64,000 nt of DNA from CAVVAE01 sp963746185 (GTDB taxonomy: Bacteria; Actinomycetota; Actinomycetes; Propionibacteriales; Nocardioidaceae), in the NCBI GenBank assembly GCA_963746185.1, contig CAVVAE010000001.1, positions 62,001 through 126,000 on the forward strand. Reading direction: 5' to 3'. A program made the translations under genes and the position numbers. Below the pieces are notes generated by a model. The model ran no database searches. It saw nothing but the letters and a program-made list of their open reading frames with translations, and was not told where the DNA came from. Of this stretch, positions 41,485 through 50,680 are shown in pieces; the first letter of the stretch is position 1, and each line of letters opens with the position of its first letter.

Positions 41485-42381
41485 ATGGCAAGGACCCGAT
41501 TCCGTAGTGACCGTGGCCTGACGGCCCGCATGGGGCTCGTCATGCTGCTGGTTGGTGCCTTGTATGTCACGGTGATGGCGATCCTGATCGCCACCAACAC
41601 GTTCAGTATCCCGGCCGTGATCTTCATCGCTGTCGCGTTGGGACTTGGACAGTGGTACTTCTCCGACAAGCTGGCCATGACGGCCATGCGTGGTCGTGAG
41701 GTAACCCCGAACGAGGCGCCCGAGTTGCACGGCATGATCGACCGGCTCTGCGCGCTTGCTGACATGCCAAAGCCGCGGGTCGCCATCTCTGACATCGACG
41801 TACCCAACGCGTTCGCCACCGGTCGCAGTCCCAACCACTCGGTCGTGTGCGTCACCACTGGCCTGCTGCGTCGGCTCGATGGTGAAGAGCTCGAAGGGGT
41901 GTTGTCGCACGAGCTGTCCCACGTGGCCCACCGCGACGTGCTCGTCATGACGTTCGCCGGTTTCCTCGGTGTCGCTGCAGGGCTCGTGATGCGCTGGGGA
42001 TTCTTCTTCGGTGGCGGACGACGTGACAACAACGGCCTGCCGTTCATCGTGATCTGGCTCGGCAGCATGGTCGTCTACTTCATCTCGTTCCTGTTGACCC
42101 GCGTGCTGAGCCGTTATCGCGAGCTTTCGGCTGACCGAGCCGGCGCCTACCTGACAGGAAAGCCGTCGGCGCTCGCCTCGGCGCTGACGAAGATCTCAGG
42201 CGACATGGCGCGCATCCCGACGCGCGACTTGCGCGCGGCCCAGGCGTTCAACGCATTCATGTTTGCGCCGGCCATCAACGCTGACTCGGTGAAGTCGCTC
42301 TTCTCCACCCACCCGTCACTCGAGCAGCGGCTGGAGCAGCTCGCGAAGATCTCCGGCGATCTTTCCCGTCCCACCAACTAG
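41485..42381 (+). CDS. htpX: HtpX-family M48 membrane metalloprotease
   Basis: This is a 298-residue protease. Two N-terminal transmembrane helices (about 17-37 and 42-58) precede the zinc motif VLSHELSHVAHRDV with His142, Glu143 and His146. Two more helices follow (FAGFLGVAAGLVMRWGFFF and FIVIWLGSMVVYFISFLLTR), then the third zinc ligand in YRELSADRAGAYLTG. The C-terminal STHPSLEQRLEQL is standard. HtpX clips damaged membrane proteins. Placement between pspAA and pspAB is the conserved actinobacterial arrangement. Confidence 0.95.
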   Translation: MARTRFRSDRGLTARMGLVMLLVGALYVTVMAILIATNTFSIPAVIFIAVALGLGQWYFSDKLAMTAMRGREVTPNEAPELHGMIDRLCALADMPKPRVAISDIDVPNAFATGRSPNHSVVCVTTGLLRRLDGEELEGVLSHELSHVAHRDVLVMTFAGFLGVAAGLVMRWGFFFGGGRRDNNGLPFIVIWLGSMVVYFISFLLTRVLSRYRELSADRAGAYLTGKPSALASALTKISGDMARIPTRDLRAAQAFNAFMFAPAINADSVKSLFSTHPSLEQRLEQLAKISGDLSRPTN

Positions 42382-42390
42382 CCTCGACCG

Positions 42391-42960
42391 GTGAAACTCT
42401 TCCGCAATGTCTTCGGGCGCAGTGACCCGCCCAAGGCCAATCTCGACAACCTGTTTGGTGTTGCCTCCGCAGCGATCACTCTCGAGGCGTCGACGGGTTT
42501 CAAACCGACGGGGGTCGCCTCGGTCTGTTATCGCCAGGCCGAGGGCGGCGCCTTCGTGGTCGCCCAGGACGACGTACAGGAACTGCTGGACGCCGACGCC
42601 GGTCCCAAGGTCGAACGGTCGACCGACGAGTTCGGTTTCACCTGGCTGGTCTGCCGACAGGATCCGAACGACGTCTCGGCGTTGGTCACCGACCTGCACG
42701 CAGTGAACTCGTCACTCGAGAACGCCGGGTTCGGGCCTTCGTTGCTGTGCTCGATGATCGCGTTCGAAGACCCCGGCGGACGCAAGTTCGCCCTGGTCTA
42801 CCTCTACAAGCAGGGCACGTTCTATCCCTTTGCGCCGCGCGGCGAGAAGCAGCGCGACAACGCGTTGGAGCTGCAGGTACGGGGCGTGTTGGACGGCGAT
42901 CTCCCGATCGAGCCAGAGCTTGGTCGCTGGATGGCCATCTTCGGCGCCCCCGGCCTGTAG
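42391..42960 (+). CDS. pspAB: PspAB, PspA-associated protein
   Basis: The 189-residue protein starts at the GTG 42391, nine bases after htpX. The family opening MKLFRNVFGRSDPPKANLDN is followed by FGVASAAITLEASTGFKPTG, DEFGFTWLVCRQDPNDVSAL and a C-terminal RKFALVYLYKQGTFYPFAPR with KQRDNALELQVRGVL. This is PspAB, found with PspA and HtpX and thought to assist the membrane-stress response. Soluble, no signal peptide; molecular role unknown. A palindromic repeat element follows 12 bases after the stop. Confidence 0.9.
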   Translation: MKLFRNVFGRSDPPKANLDNLFGVASAAITLEASTGFKPTGVASVCYRQAEGGAFVVAQDDVQELLDADAGPKVERSTDEFGFTWLVCRQDPNDVSALVTDLHAVNSSLENAGFGPSLLCSMIAFEDPGGRKFALVYLYKQGTFYPFAPRGEKQRDNALELQVRGVLDGDLPIEPELGRWMAIFGAPGL

Positions 42961-42972
42961 GTCCCGTCGCGG

Positions 42973-43050
42973 GGTTTGCCTTGTTGACAAGCCAAAAGGC
43001 TTGTTAACAAGGCAAACCTGCCTTGCAAACTGGGGGTTTGCCTTGTTGAC
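42973..43050. repeat. 46-bp palindromic element, copy 1, plus a half copy
   Basis: Two 21-base arms (42973-42993 and 42998-43018) are complementary except for one position and enclose AAAA. They begin GGTTTGCCTTGTTGACAAG. TGCCTTGCAAAC follows and then a half arm at 43035-43050. Relative to copies 2 and 3 (50574-50619, 54177-54222) this one is inverted. It lies after pspAB and before the convergent end of nadA. Confidence 0.92.
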
Positions 43051-43113
43051 CTCGCGAGATCTCAAGACGTGGACGGCGAGGGACGACGACGGGGCACCAA
43101 GGCGTGCGCCGCA

Positions 43114-44286
43114 TCAGTCCTCGGCAGACGCCGCGGCCGGCAGGGCAAGCATCCGATCGAGTGCGACCAGGGCCTCTCGTGACGTGGTGGGGTCGACATC
43201 GATGACGTTGACCGGATTGCCGGCGACCAGGTTCTCCATCGCCCACACCAAGTGCGGCAGATCGATGCGGTTCATCGTCGAGCAGAAGCAGATGGTCTTG
43301 TCAAGGAAGACGATGTTCTTGTCCGGATGGGCGTTCGCGAGCCGCTGCACGAGGTTGAGCTCCGTCCCGATCGCCCACGAGGACCCCGAAGCGGCAGACT
43401 CGATCGTCTTGATGATGAACTCGGTCGACCCGACGAGGTCGGCCCTCGTCACGACGTCGTGGGTGCACTCGGGGTGCACCAGCACTTGAACTCCCGGCAC
43501 CGACGCGCGTACGCCGTCCACGCACTCAGCAGTGAACCGGCCGTGCACGGAACAGTGTCCCCGCCACAGGATCATCGTGGCGTCGAGCAGCTCTTGCTCG
43601 GAGAGACCGCCCAACGGTCGGCGCGGGTCGTAGACCACACACGACTCCAGCGGGATACCGAGATCGAGGACGGCGGTGTTTCGCCCGAGATGCTGGTCGG
43701 GAAAGAACAACACCTTCTCGCCCTGCTCGAACGCCCAGCTCAGTGCAGTCTTCGCGTTCGACGACGTACACACGGCACCGCCGTTGCGTCCGCAGAAGGC
43801 CTTGATGTCAGCAGACGAGTTCATATAGGTGATCGGCACTGTGACATCGGCGATGCCTGCATCTGCCAGTGCGTCCCAGGCGTCCTCGACCTGCTCGATC
43901 CTCGCCATGTCGGCCATCGAGCAGCCCGCCGCCAGATCCGGCAGGATCACCCGCTGGTGTGCACCCGTGAGGATGTCGGCTGACTCGGCCATGAAGTGCA
44001 CGCCGCAGAAGACGATGTACTCCGCGCTGGGCCTCGCCGCCGCCTCACGAGCCAGCTTGAACGAGTCGCCCGTCACGTCAGCGAACGCGATCACCTCATC
44101 GCGCTGGTAGTGATGACCGAGCACGAAGACCCGGTCGCCCAACGCCGCTTTGGCCGCCTCTGCGCGTGCGACCAGGTCGGGATCTGAAGCGGGAGGCAGG
44201 TCGCCAGGGCACTCCACGCCACGTTCCGAATGCGGATCGACGCCGCGACCGAGCACGAGCAACGGAAGAGACGGGGCGGTGGTCAC
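43114..44286 (-). CDS. nadA: Quinolinate synthase A
   Basis: The 390-residue enzyme condenses iminoaspartate with dihydroxyacetone phosphate to quinolinate in NAD synthesis. Motifs: VFVLGHHYQRDEVIAFADVT, FCGVHFMAESADIL, DLAAGCSMADMA, VTYMNSSADIKAFCGRNGG-like, VLVHPECTHDVV and FLDKTICFCSTMNRID. The three Fe-S cysteines are those in FCGVH, HPECTH and the CFCSTMNRI region. The product needs NadB partners not found in this window. Start is the GTG at 44286; a longer tail-less frame fits. It runs from the direction of the acetyltransferase gene's far side (convergent with pspAB). Confidence 0.95.
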   Translation of the reverse strand: MTTAPSLPLLVLGRGVDPHSERGVECPGDLPPASDPDLVARAEAAKAALGDRVFVLGHHYQRDEVIAFADVTGDSFKLAREAAARPSAEYIVFCGVHFMAESADILTGAHQRVILPDLAAGCSMADMARIEQVEDAWDALADAGIADVTVPITYMNSSADIKAFCGRNGGAVCTSSNAKTALSWAFEQGEKVLFFPDQHLGRNTAVLDLGIPLESCVVYDPRRPLGGLSEQELLDATMILWRGHCSVHGRFTAECVDGVRASVPGVQVLVHPECTHDVVTRADLVGSTEFIIKTIESAASGSSWAIGTELNLVQRLANAHPDKNIVFLDKTICFCSTMNRIDLPHLVWAMENLVAGNPVNVIDVDPTTSREALVALDRMLALPAAASAED

Positions 44287-44339
44287 CAGAGCACCTCGAT
44301 GCGTCGTAACGGGAGAAGGAGCTGAAGTCTAGGGGGCGG

Positions 44340-45221
44340 TCAGAGGAAGTGAGCCGACGGGAGGTACGTCGCCGTGGGCGCCATCCCACGCAACGCGAGA
44401 AACCCGCGGTTGTGCAGCTCCAGCCCGGCCCGCAGGCCCACGTCGATCGCCCAACCGTGCTGCGCCGTGAGGTAGTTGAAGAAAGTCGGGACTTCGGGGT
44501 CGGCGGCCGCGAGAGCCGCCCACAACGTCCGCTCCGCAGCGTCCAGGTCGGTCGCGGCGAGCAGATACGGCCCGCCTGTTTCATAGAGGTAGGCGTAGCC
44601 GCGGCTCGCGCCCCTCTCGCTCACGAGCAGCCGGTGCTGGTCCATCATCACTGGGTGGTCGACACCGTGCCCGGCCCCGCGCGAAGCACGGTCGATCTCG
44701 TCCAGCAGCTCGACGTCTTCGAGTCCGCCTTCACGCACGTCGATGTCGCTCGGGAACGCCGCCCTGACGATGTGTCCCCACATCAGCATCGTGGGATGAA
44801 CGTCAAACCCCGCGAGCCGGTAACGACGAATCGCCTTCACGTCGTTGGAAGAACAGATGATGCCCGGCCCGTCGGACGGTCCATGGGTCAGCGCTGCCTC
44901 GAGCAGTTGCTTGCCGGCACCACGCGTCTGAAGACCGGGCCTGACGGCGTACGTCGACAAGCCCCACATGCCTTCACGCACCAAGGCGGCGACAACTCCG
45001 AACACCCGACCGTCGTCGTCCACGGCGACCCAGCAGCCCGGCCCGTCGTGGGTGATGAGGTGCGTCATCCGATCGCCCCATTGGCTGGCGCGGGCTGGAT
45101 TCCTGCGCTCGGGAGCCGGCCAGTCACCCGGCTTGGTGCGGACGTCAAGGTCGTAGAAGGCATCAGCAGTGACCGTTTCGACATCGGGTATGTCGTCGAA
45201 GGTCATCGGGCGGATCCTCAC
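44340..45221 (-). CDS. GNAT-family acetyltransferase, two GNAT-like halves
   Basis: This 293-residue protein starts at the GTG 45221. The N-terminal half has the acetyl-CoA motif WGLSTYAVRPGLQTRGAGKQ and the usual MRIRPMTFDDIPDVETVTAD first strand-helix. A degenerate second GNAT domain follows (about 150-290: LVSERGASRGYAYLYETGGP to FFNYLTAQHGWAIDVGLRAG, and GFLALRGMAPTATYLPS), like Eis-type or mycothiol-synthase-type double domains. Substrate unknown. It ends 53 bases upstream of nadA on the same strand, so co-transcription is possible. Confidence 0.88.
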   Translation of the reverse strand: MRIRPMTFDDIPDVETVTADAFYDLDVRTKPGDWPAPERRNPARASQWGDRMTHLITHDGPGCWVAVDDDGRVFGVVAALVREGMWGLSTYAVRPGLQTRGAGKQLLEAALTHGPSDGPGIICSSNDVKAIRRYRLAGFDVHPTMLMWGHIVRAAFPSDIDVREGGLEDVELLDEIDRASRGAGHGVDHPVMMDQHRLLVSERGASRGYAYLYETGGPYLLAATDLDAAERTLWAALAAADPEVPTFFNYLTAQHGWAIDVGLRAGLELHNRGFLALRGMAPTATYLPSAHFL

Positions 45222-45254
45222 CAGGTGACCTTAAGACGTCCGGCCCTTGACGTG

Positions 45255-45288
45255 GAGAGGCGCCCGGGGACGAACCCGGGCGCCTCTC
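45255..45288. terminator. Strong terminator hairpin between two same-strand genes
   Basis: GAGAGGCGCCCGGG (45255-45268) pairs perfectly with CCCGGGCGCCTCTC (45275-45288), a 14-bp stem around GACGAA. It lies just past the stop of the sedolisin gene (45301) and before the start of the acetyltransferase gene, so it ends the sedolisin transcript. No U-tract, as usual in this group. Confidence 0.8.
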
Positions 45289-45300
45289 GAGAACTTGGCG

Positions 45301-48300
45301 CTAGTTCTTCCTCAGCGCGAAGTTCGCTGTCGTCGTACCTCCTGCCGTGATCTTGCTGATCTTCACCTGCGGCTGGTAACCGTCCTTGGCGGCGATGACC
45401 TCCAGCGGGCTGTAGCCCTTGTTGAGCCACAGCTGGTAGTAGCCGGCGTTGTCGGTCTTCAGCGTGTAGGTGACTGGTCCGCAGTTGCCCGACGTCTTGT
45501 CGTACATCGTGCAGATCTGAACCGTGACACCGGCGAGCGGAGCACCATTGGCGGCGTTCGTCACCGTGCCGCGGATCTTGCCCCACGAAGCCGGCGGGTT
45601 CACGTGCATCGCCACGTCGACCGGCTGCACCGAGTACGGCGAGTCGGTACCAACAGCGAGCGCGCCCAGGTAGTCACCAGGCTGCGAGACCATGGACGAG
45701 TCCATCGTCACCGTGACGGTGACGGTCTCACCGGGGGCAACGTCGAACTCGGTGTTGTCCTCAGAAATCCAGGGCACGTCGGCACCGCCGCCGCCACACT
45801 GGTCGTAGCCCGGGAGTACCTCAGCGAACTTCGTCGGTGCGAAGCCGCCCGTCGAGCCACCGATCTTGTACATGCCGCACGCGCCACCGCCGCGGTACTC
45901 GGCGTTGTTCGCGTTCGGCAACGTGGCCCAGGAGTCAGACGCTGGGTCGTACTCGGCGGCCTGGTTGGTGACCACGGCGCTGTTCGATGTGACACCCGCT
46001 GCGATCTGCAGCTTCTCGTTCGCGCCGCTGTATGACATAGCCCAGACGTCGTACGGAATGTCCGCCATCTTCGTCCAGGAGTCAGACCCCGGGTCGTAGA
46101 TGTACGTCGACTTGCTCGTCACGTTGGTGTCGGCGTTGACGCCACCGGCACAGACGAGCTCTCCCGCGATACCGGCGCAGGCCATGAACGCGACTGGCGA
46201 CGGGAAGTCGGCCAGCTGTGTCCACGAGTCAGCAGCTGGGTCATAGCGGTAGGCCGCCTTGGACGCCGGCAGGCAGTTGCCTGTGGTGCAGCCGCCGACG
46301 ACGTACAGAGATCCGCCCAAGGAGGCAACGCTGGCAGCGCTGACGGACTTCGGAAGGTCAGCCACCTGGCTCCAGCTGTCGCCACCCGGGTCGTAGGCGT
46401 ACACCGACGAGGTCGCGTCACCCGACGCACCCCAACCACCGACGAGGTACATCGTGCCGTTGACGAAAGCCGCAGCTGGTGACTCGAGCGGCTCAGGAGC
46501 ATCGGCGATCGGCGACCAAGCCTGACTCGAAGCGTCGTAGACGAAACCGTCGGCGACGTTGTCGAGGCCGTTGAACCCGGCGACGGAGTAGACGAGGCCA
46601 TCGTTGGCGGCGACAGCGTTGTCCATCACGGCAGTCGGGAAGTCGGCGATGTCAGTCCACGGGGCGGCAAAGGGGCGAGTGCTACGCAGTTGTGTTTCGC
46701 CCTTCTGCTGAGATCCCTTGTGGGCCTGGAGCACCATCGCCTTCGTCGTGAAGTTCCCCTTGATGTGTTGCAGGGGAGCTCCCTCGACGGATCCCTGAGC
46801 CATCGGGTCGAAGCCCGCATCCTGTTCACTCAGGTTGACGTGCACCGGGCTGGTGCCGTCATTGCCGAACGTGACTTGGCCGGTCCGTTGCTGGCCCATC
46901 CGCATGGTGCCCGAGATGCTGCCCCCGGAAACTGTCAGATGGCCGGCTTTGAGCGTCCAGTTCTTCCGCGTCATGAAGGCAGGTGCCACGTCCACGTTCT
47001 GCGTCACCGGCGTGTAATTGCCGCTGCTGGCGATGAACTTGTGCGAGCCGGTGAGCGAGCTGAGTAGCCAGTAGAAACCGTCACCCAGGTTCGCGTCATC
47101 CGGTGTCGCCGCGGAGATGCCCATGTCGTCGGGGTTGTCGACGCTCTGGACCTTGGCACCGTTGATCGGTGCGTTCGTGTTGTTGTCCTTGACGATTCCC
47201 GCCACGAGACCCGCGTGCGTGGGGTCGCATGTCCGGTTGCCGACGAAGACGTTGTCCAACTGCCACCACCAGCCGAACGTGCCAGTGAAGTGGAACCTCA
47301 CCTGCACATCGGACTGACCAGCGGCCTGCGGGATCTCGAGGTCGATGTGACCGGTGACGTCCGTTGTGGTCTGGTGCCACAGGTTGGTCCACGTCGCGCC
47401 ACCATCGATGCTCAGATCGACATCGCCCACCTGGCCTGAGATGCCGTTGTAGAAGGTGTCGAACCCGATCTCGGGGCTGTCTTGGACCGACAGGTCCACG
47501 ATCGGTGTGACGAGTGAGCTGTCCTGGCTATGACCCGAGCCGTACTTGTCGGAGTCGATGATCGCCAAGTCGCCGTCACTCCCGGGAGGTGGTGCGCGGT
47601 TTCCGGGGTTGTCGAACACCCAGGTCTCGCCGTTCGCCTTGTTGTCGACGATCGACCAGCCATCCTGTGCCGTGGTCCCGGTCCATCCGGTGAACGCCTG
47701 ACTCGTGCCGTCGTACGCGTAGGCGTATCCGGGAGCGATGCAACTGCTGGCGTCAACGGGCACGTCGACGTTCTGCTGTACGTCGCTGGCCCCCACAGTC
47801 ACGGTCACGTCCGTGGTCTCGTAGCCGGGGTACACGGGTGCAACATGCATCGTGTAGGTCCCGACGGGGAGGTCCAGGCTGTAACGGCCCGTGTAGGGGT
47901 TGGTGAACAGCGGGCCGCCGGGCTGGCCATCGACCGTGATCTTCGCGTAGAGCGGCCAGCCTTGGCCCGACCCGTCCGCGACGGTTCCTGACACGGTGCG
48001 GCTAGGCACCGCGTCGAGTGCGAAGTCCGCCGTCGTCGTCTGGCCTTCGGTCACGGTGACACCGGTCTGCGTACCGGAGTCGAAACCGAACGCCGAAGCG
48101 GTGACGTCGTACGTCCCGGTAGGCAGAGAGATGTCGTACGCGCCCGAGGCATCCGTGGTGTCGCTGAAGCCGTCCGGCGTCGACACGGTGGCACCCTCGA
48201 TGGGGTCTCCCGTTCCGGCGTCGGTGACGTCGCCAGCGACGTCGCCGTGAGGCCCCGTGGTCAACGAGCTCACGCCGTTGGGCGTGCCGAGACCGGTGGG

Positions 48301-49623
48301 ACCGTCCCAGCCCGGTCCGGCTTCACAGAGGACGTCGCCGCAGCCACCGTTGGTGCCCTCGGTGATGTCGAACAAGCCACCGGGTGCGTCGTACGGGTAG
48401 TTGACGGGGAACGTGCCAGGCACCGGGGTGCCGGCCAGCGCGTACATCGAGGCGACGAGTGGTGCGGAGAGGCTGGTGCCCCCGACCTGCAACCATCCAT
48501 CGAAGCCGAGCGTGTCGTAGACGGCGAGACCGGTTTCGGGGTCGCCGACCGCTGAGATGTCAGCGATCGCCCGGTTGTCGCACTCGGTCGCGACGTCGTC
48601 CTGGTAGTCCGGCTTTGGCTCGTACGGAGAACAACCGCTGCCTCCGTCGGCCCAGGCGGTCTCGCTCCAGCCGCGGGTTGAGCTGTCCTCGCTCAGGGTC
48701 GTTCCGCCGACGGCGATGACGTCTGGGTTGGTTGCCGGCCAGTTCGTGACGTTTCCGGTGTCGCCGGAGCTTGCCGTGACGGCGACGCCCTCGTGGCTGT
48801 AGTAGTGGTCGTAGTCCAGCTCGCTGGGGTCCTCACCAGGTACGCCGTAGGAGTTCGAGACGTACTTCGCGCCTTCCGCGACAGCGGTGTCTACCGCGGT
48901 GCCGAGGCTGTCGAGGCTGTTGTCGTCACCCTGGACGAGCAAGATGTTGCAGCTCGGGCAGGCTGCCGAGACGGCGTCCAGGTCGAGCGAGGTCTCCAAC
49001 CCCCAACCCGGGTCGTCCGGTGGGTAGTCGGTGCCACCGTTCTGGTCGATCTTCCTGAAGCAGCCGTTCGCGGTCGTGCACGGGGGGAGCCCGAACTCGG
49101 CACGGAACACCGCAAGGTCGGCTTCAGCGTGGGAGTTGCCGAATGCATCGACGACGGCCACGGTCTGTCCCTGGCCGGTGGCCGGCAGGTTGTAGGCGGC
49201 CTGGATGTCGGCGGGGCCGAGCGCTGTCGGTGGTGGTGCGTTCGGGTCGGCCTTGATCTGGTGGTCAAGCGCCGTACGAACGACCGCGAAGCAACGCGCG
49301 AAGTCGCGCTTCAGGTAGTTCTTCTCCACCGTGTTGCAAGGCGCGTTGGTGTAGTGGCCTTGCGCGGCCTTTTGCTGCTTGTCGACCTTCTGGTCGGCTT
49401 TCTTGTGTGCGTTGTGGTCGGTCTTCTTGTCTGCGTGCTGATCGAGCTGTGCTCGATGGCTGCCACTCGTCGCCGCGTTGACGGACTCCGAGCTACCGGT
49501 CCGGCTGCCTGATGGGCCGCCTGCCGCCTGAACCGGTCCTGCCGCAAGCAGGGCCATGCTCAAGAAGGTGACAGGTGCGACTACCAGGGCCGTGAACGTG
49601 CGCAGGCGCCTACTTCGGGCCAT
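45301..49623 (-). CDS. Secreted sedolisin (S53) with carboxypeptidase-regulatory, anchor-J and kelch domains
   Basis: This 1,440-residue protein starts at ATG 49623 with a signal peptide (cleavage near VQAAGG, residue 33) and an Asp/Lys/His-rich propart. The peptidase (about 130-440) has GWGLETSLDLD (Glu210, Asp214), ASSGDTGN (oxyanion Asp288) and VGGTSLSAPLV (Ser384), the sedolisin set. There follow two carboxypeptidase-regulatory-like beta domains (from about 450 and 530), a jelly-roll 'choice-of-anchor J' region (about 620-830), a third regulatory-like domain, five kelch-like repeats (about 1010-1290, e.g. MYLVGGWGASGDATSSVYAY) and a last regulatory domain ending ANFALRKN. No wall anchor, so free secretion is likely. 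A divergent winged-helix regulator lies next to it. Confidence 0.88.
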   Translation of the reverse strand: MARSRRLRTFTALVVAPVTFLSMALLAAGPVQAAGGPSGSRTGSSESVNAATSGSHRAQLDQHADKKTDHNAHKKADQKVDKQQKAAQGHYTNAPCNTVEKNYLKRDFARCFAVVRTALDHQIKADPNAPPPTALGPADIQAAYNLPATGQGQTVAVVDAFGNSHAEADLAVFRAEFGLPPCTTANGCFRKIDQNGGTDYPPDDPGWGLETSLDLDAVSAACPSCNILLVQGDDNSLDSLGTAVDTAVAEGAKYVSNSYGVPGEDPSELDYDHYYSHEGVAVTASSGDTGNVTNWPATNPDVIAVGGTTLSEDSSTRGWSETAWADGGSGCSPYEPKPDYQDDVATECDNRAIADISAVGDPETGLAVYDTLGFDGWLQVGGTSLSAPLVASMYALAGTPVPGTFPVNYPYDAPGGLFDITEGTNGGCGDVLCEAGPGWDGPTGLGTPNGVSSLTTGPHGDVAGDVTDAGTGDPIEGATVSTPDGFSDTTDASGAYDISLPTGTYDVTASAFGFDSGTQTGVTVTEGQTTTADFALDAVPSRTVSGTVADGSGQGWPLYAKITVDGQPGGPLFTNPYTGRYSLDLPVGTYTMHVAPVYPGYETTDVTVTVGASDVQQNVDVPVDASSCIAPGYAYAYDGTSQAFTGWTGTTAQDGWSIVDNKANGETWVFDNPGNRAPPPGSDGDLAIIDSDKYGSGHSQDSSLVTPIVDLSVQDSPEIGFDTFYNGISGQVGDVDLSIDGGATWTNLWHQTTTDVTGHIDLEIPQAAGQSDVQVRFHFTGTFGWWWQLDNVFVGNRTCDPTHAGLVAGIVKDNNTNAPINGAKVQSVDNPDDMGISAATPDDANLGDGFYWLLSSLTGSHKFIASSGNYTPVTQNVDVAPAFMTRKNWTLKAGHLTVSGGSISGTMRMGQQRTGQVTFGNDGTSPVHVNLSEQDAGFDPMAQGSVEGAPLQHIKGNFTTKAMVLQAHKGSQQKGETQLRSTRPFAAPWTDIADFPTAVMDNAVAANDGLVYSVAGFNGLDNVADGFVYDASSQAWSPIADAPEPLESPAAAFVNGTMYLVGGWGASGDATSSVYAYDPGGDSWSQVADLPKSVSAASVASLGGSLYVVGGCTTGNCLPASKAAYRYDPAADSWTQLADFPSPVAFMACAGIAGELVCAGGVNADTNVTSKSTYIYDPGSDSWTKMADIPYDVWAMSYSGANEKLQIAAGVTSNSAVVTNQAAEYDPASDSWATLPNANNAEYRGGGACGMYKIGGSTGGFAPTKFAEVLPGYDQCGGGGADVPWISEDNTEFDVAPGETVTVTVTMDSSMVSQPGDYLGALAVGTDSPYSVQPVDVAMHVNPPASWGKIRGTVTNAANGAPLAGVTVQICTMYDKTSGNCGPVTYTLKTDNAGYYQLWLNKGYSPLEVIAAKDGYQPQVKISKITAGGTTTANFALRKN

Positions 49624-49912
49624 GTGCAACTCACTCCTCGTGTGGGTGCTGGATAAGGCCCGCATCACCGGGCCGTTCAGGTCCTGGAGCGGACCCGTTG
49701 AGCACGTTAGGAGCGGCTGAATCGACTACTCAAGGTCATAACGTGGCTACTTTCTGTCATGTTCGGGTCAGGGACGGGTCAGTTCACGGGCGCGTGGATG
49801 CTTGCCAAGCAGCGGGGCTGTGGATACGTTTGAGCCGATTTCGGAACTAGTGTCGTGGTTGAGCCCTGGACGGGATGGTCGATGAGCCGCGGCAGGTCTT
49901 GGGGGAGGACAC

Positions 49913-50464
49913 ATGACGGCGCAGATTCAGACGGCCCGACCCGACGATTCCGAGCCCATCCGATCCCTGACGGTGTGCATCTCCGTTGACGCGATCGAAC
50001 GGGCGCGCGTGGTCGCGGCACTCGATCCAGACGGCGTGGTCATCGTCGTACCTGACCGCCAGAGTGCGCTCGAGCTGCTCTCGGACAGCCACATCGCCAA
50101 CACGCCGGCGCTCGACGTGGCCGAGGAAGCCTTGCAGGTCATCAGACTGGGAGATCTCCTCGTCGACCGCGACCGGGCCTTGGTGACGTGGGGTGGCCAG
50201 CCGGTTGAGCTCACCCATCTCGAGATCGAGGTGCTGGCCTGCCTGGCGGAGACCCCCGGACGGGTTTGGAGCTATGAACGGCTGCACCTGGCGGCGTGGG
50301 GCAGCCACTACCTCGGCGATCGCGACAGCCTGCACTCGTTGGTCAAGCGGTTGCGACGCAAGCTGCGCGCTGCCGGCGTTGCTGTGGACCTGCACGCCGT
50401 ACGCGGCATCGGATTCCAGCTCATCCCGCTGGGAGAGATCGCTTCGTGGGACACGCCTGTCTGA
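49913..50464 (+). CDS. OmpR-type winged-helix regulator lacking a normal receiver
   Basis: The 183-residue protein starts at ATG 49913, preceded by GGGGGAGGACAC. Residues about 15-75 (RSLTVCISVDAIERARVVAA) look like a degenerate receiver or sensor with no phosphorylatable Asp in the usual place. The C-terminal 90 residues are an OmpR-type winged helix: VELTHLEIEVLACLAETPGR, VWSYERLHLAAW, SLHSLVKRLRRKLRAAG and VRGIGFQL. The gene is divergent from the sedolisin, sharing a 289-base intergenic region, so it may regulate it. The signal is unknown. Confidence 0.82.
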   Translation: MTAQIQTARPDDSEPIRSLTVCISVDAIERARVVAALDPDGVVIVVPDRQSALELLSDSHIANTPALDVAEEALQVIRLGDLLVDRDRALVTWGGQPVELTHLEIEVLACLAETPGRVWSYERLHLAAWGSHYLGDRDSLHSLVKRLRRKLRAAGVAVDLHAVRGIGFQLIPLGEIASWDTPV

Positions 50465-50561
50465 GGTGGTTGGAGAGCGGGCGTTCTCTGGTTCCGCTCC
50501 GGCATCGGCAGCACCCGTCTCACCCTCTGGACTCAACCCACTTCGTGGAGGCAACCCCACT

Positions 50562-50619
50562 GTTTGCAAGGCGGGTTTGCCTTGTTAACAAGCCAGTTGG
50601 CTTGAAAACAAGGCAAACC
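50562..50619. repeat. 46-bp palindromic element, copy 2
   Basis: The palindrome at 50574-50619 has two 21-base arms around AGTT; the left arm begins GGTTTGCCTTGTTAACAAG and the right arm differs by two bases (GAAAAC opposite GTTAAC). It is preceded by GTTTGCAAGGCG (50562-50573). It lies between the winged-helix gene and glycerate kinase. Confidence 0.92.
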
Positions 50620-50680
50620 CGGGGAGGGGGAGCCGTGACCCGATCTGCGGGGGAGGGGTGGTTGTTGCGACGATGTGGCC

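Noticed and set aside
42973..43018. Simple rho-independent terminator for pspAB
   Set aside because: The same 46-bp sequence recurs at two unrelated places in both orientations with a conserved flank, so a dispersed repeat explains it better, although it may also stop transcription.
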